From assembly GCF_017349075.1 (NCBI RefSeq), contig NZ_JAFMOF010000001.1, forward strand, positions 1,736,001 to 1,800,000: a DNA stretch of 64,000 nucleotides, given 5' to 3'. Origin of the DNA: Streptomyces triculaminicus (GTDB taxonomy: Bacteria > Actinomycetota > Actinomycetes > Streptomycetales > Streptomycetaceae). A program made the translations under genes and the position numbers. The first letter of the stretch is position 1, and each line of letters begins with the position of its first letter. The notes beneath the pieces were generated by a model. The model was not told where the DNA came from and did not search any database. It saw nothing but the letters and a program-made list of their open reading frames with translations. Below are positions 59,415 through 64,000 of this stretch, piece after piece.

Positions 59415-61652
59415 ATGGACCGGTCGTCCGGCGCACGTGCGCACGACAACACCGACTCGGTAGGGTTCATCGCGGCCCACCGGCCGAACGCGGCTGTCGT
59501 GGCGGGCGTGCCACAGCTGGGGGACGAGCTGGACGCGTACGAGCTCAAGAGCGCGGCCCCGGGGGAGGACCGGCCGGCCGAGGCGCTGCCCGAGGGGCGC
59601 TTCCTGGACCGCGAGCGCAGCTGGCTGGCCTTCAACGAGCGGGTGCTGGAGCTGGCCGAGGACCCGGCGACCCCCCTCCTCGAGCGGGCCAACTTCCTGG
59701 CGATCTTCGCCAGCAACCTCGACGAGTTCTTCATGGTCCGCGTCGCCGGACTCAAGCGCCGCATCGCCACCGGCGTCGCCACCCGCTCCGCCTCCGGGCT
59801 GCAGCCGCGCGAGGTGCTGGAGCTGATCTGGACCCGCTCCCGCGAGCTCATGGCCCGGCACGCCGCCTGCTACCACCAGGACGTCGCCCCCGAGCTCGCC
59901 GAGGAGGGCATCCACCTGATCCGCTGGCCCGAGCTGACCGACAAGGAGCAGGGCCGGCTCTTCACGCTCTTCCGGCAGCAGATCTTCCCCGTGCTGACGC
60001 CGCTGGCCGTCGACCCGGCCCACCCCTTCCCGTACATCTCCGGGCTCTCGCTCAACCTCGCGGTCGTCGTGCGCAACCCGGTCAGCGGGCACGACCACTT
60101 CGCGCGCGTGAAGGTGCCGCCGGTGCTGCCGCGCTTCCTGGAGACCTCCCCGCAGCGGTTCGTCCCGCTGGAGGACGTCATCGCGGCGCATCTCGAGGAG
60201 CTCTTCCCCGGCATGGAGGTGCTCGCCCACCACATGTTCCGGGTGACGCGCAACGAGGACCTCGAGGTCGAGGAGGACGACGCCGAGAACCTCCTGCAGG
60301 CCCTGGAGAAGGAGCTCATGCGCCGCCGCTTCGGCCCGCCCGTGCGGCTGGAGGTCGAGGAGACCATCGACCCGTACGTCCTGGACCTGCTGGTGCGCGA
60401 GCTGAAGATCTCCGACGCCGAGGTCTACCCGCTGCCCGGGCCGCTCGACCTCACCGCGCTCTTCGCCATCGGCTCGCTGGACCGGCCCGAGCTCAAGTAC
60501 CCCAAGTTCGTGGCCGGAACGCACCGTGACCTCGCCGAGGTCGAGTCCGCCTCCGCGCCGGACATCTTCGCGGCGCTGCGGGAGCGGGACGTGCTGCTGC
60601 ACCACCCCTACGACTCCTTCTCCACCTCCGTGCAGGCCTTCCTCGAGCAGGCCGCGGCCGACCCGGACGTACTGGCGATCAAGCAGACGCTGTACCGGAC
60701 CTCGGGCGACTCGCCGATCGTCGACGCGCTGATAGACGCCGCCGAGTCCGGCAAGCAGGTCCTCGTCCTCGTCGAGATCAAGGCGCGCTTCGACGAGCAG
60801 GCCAACATCAAGTGGGCCCGCAAGCTCGAGGAGGCCGGCTGTCACGTGGTCTACGGGCTGGTGGGCCTCAAGACGCACTGCAAGCTGTCGCTGGTGGTGC
60901 GGCAGGAGGGCGAGACGCTGCGCCGCTACTCGCACGTCGGCACGGGCAACTACCACCCCAAGACGGCCCGGCTCTACGAGGATTTCGGCCTGCTGACCGC
61001 CGACGCGCAGGTGGGCGCGGACCTCTCCGACCTGTTCAACCGCCTCTCCGGCTACTCGCGGCGCGAGACCTACCGGCGGCTGCTGGTCGCGCCCCGCTCG
61101 CTGCGCGACGGCCTCGTCTCCCGGATAACCAAGGAGGTCGCGCATCACCGGGCCGGGCGGCCCGCGTACGTGCGCGTCAAGGTCAACTCGATGGTGGACG
61201 AGGCCGTGATCGACGCCCTGTACCGCGCGGCGCGGGCCGGGGTGCCGGTGGACATCTGGGTGCGCGGCATCTGTGCGCTGCGGCCGGGCGTGCCGGGGCT
61301 GTCGGAGAAGATCCGGGTGCGCAGCGTGCTGGGACGGTTCCTGGAGCACTCGCGCGTCTTCGCCTTCGGCAACGGCGGCGAGCCCGAAGTGTGGCTGGGC
61401 AGCGCGGACATGATGCACCGCAACCTCGACCGGCGCATCGAGGCGCTGGTGCGGGTCACCGACCCCGCCCACCGCTCCTCGCTCAGCAAGCTGCTGGAGC
61501 TCGGGGTGTCCGACAGCACCGCCTCCTGGCACCTGGGTCCGGACGGCAACTGGACGCGGCACGCCACGGACGCCGACGGGCAGCCGCTGCGGAACGTGCA
61601 GGAGATGCTCATTGACGCCCGGAGGCGCCGGCGTGGCTCAGCGACCTCATGA
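59415..61652 (+). CDS. ppk: Polyphosphate kinase 1
   Basis: PPK1 makes polyphosphate from ATP and regenerates ATP from it in the reverse direction. The 745-residue product has the N-terminal helical domain ([19 protein letters not shown]), the head domain and the two C-terminal phospholipase-D-like domains. The autophosphorylated His is in [15 protein letters not shown] and the second catalytic His is in [17 protein letters not shown]. The start at 59415 lies six bases after AACAAT, so a leaderless transcript is likely. The N-terminal extension of about 90 residues is poorly ordered. CHAD and NUDIX genes follow, the usual polyphosphate neighbourhood. Confidence 0.96.
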   Translation: MDRSSGARAHDNTDSVGFIAAHRPNAAVVAGVPQLGDELDAYELKSAAPGEDRPAEALPEGRFLDRERSWLAFNERVLELAEDPATPLLERANFLAIFASNLDEFFMVRVAGLKRRIATGVATRSASGLQPREVLELIWTRSRELMARHAACYHQDVAPELAEEGIHLIRWPELTDKEQGRLFTLFRQQIFPVLTPLAVDPAHPFPYISGLSLNLAVVVRNPVSGHDHFARVKVPPVLPRFLETSPQRFVPLEDVIAAHLEELFPGMEVLAHHMFRVTRNEDLEVEEDDAENLLQALEKELMRRRFGPPVRLEVEETIDPYVLDLLVRELKISDAEVYPLPGPLDLTALFAIGSLDRPELKYPKFVAGTHRDLAEVESASAPDIFAALRERDVLLHHPYDSFSTSVQAFLEQAAADPDVLAIKQTLYRTSGDSPIVDALIDAAESGKQVLVLVEIKARFDEQANIKWARKLEEAGCHVVYGLVGLKTHCKLSLVVRQEGETLRRYSHVGTGNYHPKTARLYEDFGLLTADAQVGADLSDLFNRLSGYSRRETYRRLLVAPRSLRDGLVSRITKEVAHHRAGRPAYVRVKVNSMVDEAVIDALYRAARAGVPVDIWVRGICALRPGVPGLSEKIRVRSVLGRFLEHSRVFAFGNGGEPEVWLGSADMMHRNLDRRIEALVRVTDPAHRSSLSKLLELGVSDSTASWHLGPDGNWTRHATDADGQPLRNVQEMLIDARRRRRGSATS

Positions 61653-61716
61653 CCCGCCGGTTCATGACGCGCCGGTTACGGTCGCCGTACCGGCCGCTGC
61701 CACTGGGGGGCAGGAA

Positions 61717-62802
61717 ATGATGACGACGAATCCGTCCGGTCCGGCCGGGCCGGTGGGGGTACCCGTGTCCGTGTCTGTGTCCGTGCCCGGGTCCGCGTCC
61801 GTGGCCATGGGCACGGCGACCGCCGGGGACGTGCTCGCGGGATATCTGCACGGGCAGGCGACGGACTTCCTGCGCAGCCTGCGGCTGCACGCGGAGAGCG
61901 GCGCCGACGCCGAGGACGCGAGCGAGGCCGCCCGGCTGCTGCGGCGCTCCGCGCGCCGCGTCGCCGGGGTGCTGCAGGTCTACCGCCCGCTCACCGACAC
62001 CGCGTGGACGGACCAGCTCCGCACCGAACTGGTGTGGCTGACCGGCGTGCTGGGGCGCGAACACGCGTACGCGGCGCGGCTCGCGCGGCTGCGGGGCGCG
62101 CTGCACAGGCTGTCGCGGGCGGAAGGCGAGCCGGAGGGCACCGGTTCGCTGACGGTGGGGGCGGCCCGGGCCGGAGCCCTGCTCGACCGGCAGCTCAGCC
62201 TGGCCCGTACCCGCTCCCACTCGGCGGCTCTGCAGGCCCTGGGCTCCTCCCGCTTCCACGCTCTGGCCGACGCGGTCGCCGTGCTGGCCTCCGAGGTGCC
62301 GCTGGACCCGGCGGCCCGGGACCTGCTCGCCCGGGAGGCGCTGCCCTGCCTGGTCGAGCAGACGCACCGGCGGCTGACCGACGCGGTGGAGGCGCTGCCG
62401 CTGGGGGTGGCCGGCCGGCCGTACAACGCGGAGGCGCTCGCGCACGGCCTGGCGGCGACGCAGGCCGCCGACTCGCCGCCCGCCGAGTCCCGCCAGGACG
62501 CGCCCTGGCACCAGGCCCGACGGCTGGTACGGCTGCGCCGCTACGCCCAGGAGGTGCTCGACGAGCACGAGCAGGGCGAGGCGGAACCCTCGCTGTCGGT
62601 ACGGCTGCTGGGCGCGGGGCAGGCGCTGGACCGGCACCGCGACGCCGCCGAGGCGGCCGCGTCCGCGGCGTCCGCCGCCCGCACCCCGCGCATCGCCCCC
62701 GCCACCGCGTACGCCCTCGGCGTGCTGCACGCCGACCAGCGGCACGAGGTGGAGTCGGCGCGCTACGCCTTCGGGCGGATCTGGCAGCGGGTGACGCCGT
62801 GA
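61717..62802 (+). CDS. CHAD-domain protein, degenerate
   Basis: The protein has about 361 residues and consists of helical repeats of the CHAD fold, which binds polyphosphate through basic residues. The first repeat has Arg-rich RLLRRSARRVAGVLQVYR but lacks the histidine usually found in the VHDMRV-type motif, so binding strength is uncertain. The N terminus is Ser/Val/Pro-rich. Starts at 61717 and 61720 are adjacent. It lies 64 bases after ppk, and its stop overlaps the NUDIX start as GTGA, linking it to polyphosphate metabolism. Confidence 0.8.
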   Translation: MMTTNPSGPAGPVGVPVSVSVSVPGSASVAMGTATAGDVLAGYLHGQATDFLRSLRLHAESGADAEDASEAARLLRRSARRVAGVLQVYRPLTDTAWTDQLRTELVWLTGVLGREHAYAARLARLRGALHRLSRAEGEPEGTGSLTVGAARAGALLDRQLSLARTRSHSAALQALGSSRFHALADAVAVLASEVPLDPAARDLLAREALPCLVEQTHRRLTDAVEALPLGVAGRPYNAEALAHGLAATQAADSPPAESRQDAPWHQARRLVRLRRYAQEVLDEHEQGEAEPSLSVRLLGAGQALDRHRDAAEAAASAASAARTPRIAPATAYALGVLHADQRHEVESARYAFGRIWQRVTP

Positions 62803-63233
62803 CCGGACAACGGCGCGAGCCGCCCGGGCCGGGCGGCGACGTGGTGCGCGCGGCGGGGTGCGTGCTGTGGCGGCGCGGCGAGCGGCACCCCGTCGAGGTG
62901 GCGCTGGTGCACAGGCCGAAGTACGACGACTGGTCCTGGCCGAAAGGCAAGCTCAAGCGTGGCGAGGACCCCTTGAGGGGCGCGGTGCGGGAGGTGCTGG
63001 AGGAGACCGGCATGCGGTGCGTGCCGGGGGCGGCCCTGGAGACGTCGCGGTACGTGGTGGACGGGCGGCCGAAGGAGGTCCACTACTGGCTGGCGGAGGC
63101 GGTGGGCGGGGCGTTCGCCCCGAACAAGGAGGTGGACGAGGTGGTGTGGCTGCCCCCGGCCGACGCGCGGCTGCGGCTCACCCACGACCGGGACCGGCCG
63201 CTGGTCGACGCGCTGCTGGCCGAGCTGGGCTGA
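62799..63233 (+). CDS. NUDIX hydrolase
   Basis: The 144-residue protein has an intact NUDIX box: GKLKRGEDPLRGAV, then REVLEETGM, fitting GX5EX7REUXEEXGU. It most resembles the small MutT/diadenosine or diphosphoinositol polyphosphate hydrolases found beside ppk in actinobacteria. The start GTG at 62799 overlaps the CHAD stop. With ppk and CHAD it forms a three-gene polyphosphate cluster. Confidence 0.9.
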   Translation: MTGQRREPPGPGGDVVRAAGCVLWRRGERHPVEVALVHRPKYDDWSWPKGKLKRGEDPLRGAVREVLEETGMRCVPGAALETSRYVVDGRPKEVHYWLAEAVGGAFAPNKEVDEVVWLPPADARLRLTHDRDRPLVDALLAELG

Positions 63234-63255
63234 GCCCCCGCCCGGCCCCGGCCCC

Positions 63256-63276
63256 GGCCCGGCTTCGGCCCGGGCC
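63256..63276. terminator. Terminator after the NUDIX gene
   Basis: GGCCCGGC (63256-63263), a TTCG tetraloop and GCCCGGGCC (63268-63276, one extra C) form a stable hairpin between convergent genes. This interval is also the right breakpoint of the inferred inversion. Confidence 0.7.
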
Positions 63277-63324
63277 TTGGCCCCCGGCCTCAGCTTCTGG
63301 GCGCCAGCGCGTCCCAGCGAAGGG

Positions 63325-64000
63325 TCAGTTCCCCTGGCGCCACCGGTGGGGGCCGTCCACGACGGGCCAGTCGGCCCGCAGCGTGGCGGCCGTCCGTATC
63401 CACCGCTGCCGCGCGCTGAGCGCCCCGTAGGGGGCCAGCGCCGCCCACGCCCGGTCGAAGTCGCGCAGGAAGGCATGCACGGGCTCGCCGGGGACGTTGC
63501 GGTGGATGAGCGCCTTCGGCAGGCGTTCGGCCAGGTCGGAGGGGGTGCCGAGGGAGCCCAGGCGTGCCGCGAAGGTCAGGGTGCGGGGGCCCTCCGGGCC
63601 GAGCGCCACCCATACGTGGCGGCGGCCGATCTCGTCGCAGGTGCCCTCAACGACCAGGCCGCCCGGCGCCAGGCGCGCGCACAGCCGCGCCCAGACCTCC
63701 TCGACCTGGTCCTCGTCGTACTGCCGCAGGACGTTCGCGGCCCGGATCAGCAGCGGTCGCCGCCCGGCCGGCAGCGGCACCTCGAAGCCGCCGTGCGCGA
63801 AGGACAGGCCGTCCCGCTCGTAGGGCTTGGCCGCCGCGACCCGGGCCGGGTCGATCTCGACGCCCACGACCTCGGCGTCCGGCCGGACGGTCCGCAGCCG
63901 CCCGAGCAACTCGACGGCCGTCCAAGGCGCGGCGCCGTACCCGAGGTCCACGGCGACCGGGTCGGCCGCCCGTCGCAGCACGCCCGCGTGGGCGGCGGCG
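63325..64000 (-). CDS. Class I SAM-dependent methyltransferase-like protein, partial
   Basis: The frame is open to the window edge, so the N terminus is missing. The visible part has the SAM-binding motif VAVDLGYGAAPWTAVELL, the acidic motif VVGVEIDP and LAPGGLVVEGTCDEIGRRH. The glycine motif is unusual (DLGYGAAP). The substrate is unknown. In S. coelicolor, as I recall, a gene of this kind lies beside mshA, which would put mshA just beyond the window. Confidence 0.78.
   Translation of the reverse strand, partial: AAAHAGVLRRAADPVAVDLGYGAAPWTAVELLGRLRTVRPDAEVVGVEIDPARVAAAKPYERDGLSFAHGGFEVPLPAGRRPLLIRAANVLRQYDEDQVEEVWARLCARLAPGGLVVEGTCDEIGRRHVWVALGPEGPRTLTFAARLGSLGTPSDLAERLPKALIHRNVPGEPVHAFLRDFDRAWAALAPYGALSARQRWIRTAATLRADWPVVDGPHRWRQGN

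Noticed and set aside
1..64000. Mobile elements, CRISPR, tRNA or rRNA genes, attachment sites
   Set aside because: I found no transposase or integrase domain, no regularly spaced repeats and no tRNA-like cloverleaf. The accessory content is limited to single genes.

Overview
The window is very GC-rich (about 72%), has dense genes with G or C at most third codon positions, and carries several genes typical of Streptomyces: glnR, nur, rsiG (the WhiG anti-sigma factor), mycothiol synthase, an SARP-LAL regulator and an LAXTG sortase substrate. It is best read as core chromosome of a Streptomyces species. I see no tRNA, rRNA, insertion sequence, prophage or CRISPR array. LAYOUT. 0-8 kb: a small lipoprotein gene, csoR with its operator, a PhoU-like/Pit low-affinity phosphate pair, then the high-affinity operon pstSCAB behind a clear PHO box. 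8-14 kb: an NlpC/P60 endopeptidase, a SpoIIE-type phosphatase, DUF2516, an HbhA-like protein, an XRE regulator with a strong palindrome, a cupin, and a PrmC/HemK-like methyltransferase preceded by what looks like a translated, switching RNA leader. 14-23 kb: an LAXTG surface protein under an SARP-LAL regulator, an SDR gene with 22-bp-phased repeats in its promoter, an FMN reductase with a SoxR-type box, an Eis-like acetyltransferase, an asparaginase and rsiG. 23-34 kb: dtd, ygfZ, nur, a cobalamin ABC transporter behind a cobalamin riboswitch, nitrobindin, and a sulfur group (DsrE, DUF1416, thiosulfate sulfurtransferase with a cysteine-rich leader peptide, a MoaD-like carrier). 34-45 kb: a heterodimeric ABC exporter, glnR with a coupled micro-ORF, a LacI regulator, a trypsin-like protease, a two-component system and an LmeA-like gene that appears frameshifted. 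45-51 kb: small secreted proteins and transporter/regulator pairs (EamA-LysR, VOC-TetR), an MBL hydrolase and a GNAT. 51-64 kb: an orphan 889-residue membrane TPR protein, a secreted 5'-nucleotidase with a PHO-like box, mshD, a YtrA-type GntR-ABC operon, ppk-CHAD-NUDIX, and a methyltransferase cut by the window end. HOW IT FITS. Phosphate supply and storage dominate both ends: Pit, Pst, the nucleotidase and polyphosphate kinase. From memory of S. coelicolor numbering (csoR 4136, pstS 4142, ppk 4145, mshD 4151, glnR 4159, nur about 4179, rsiG 4184, mshA 4204), the segment between the pstS promoter and the last methyltransferase is inverted as one block of about 55 kb. The most interesting regulatory DNA is the PrmC-like leader, the glnR leader, the cysteine leader peptide, the SARP direct repeats and the SoxR-type box.
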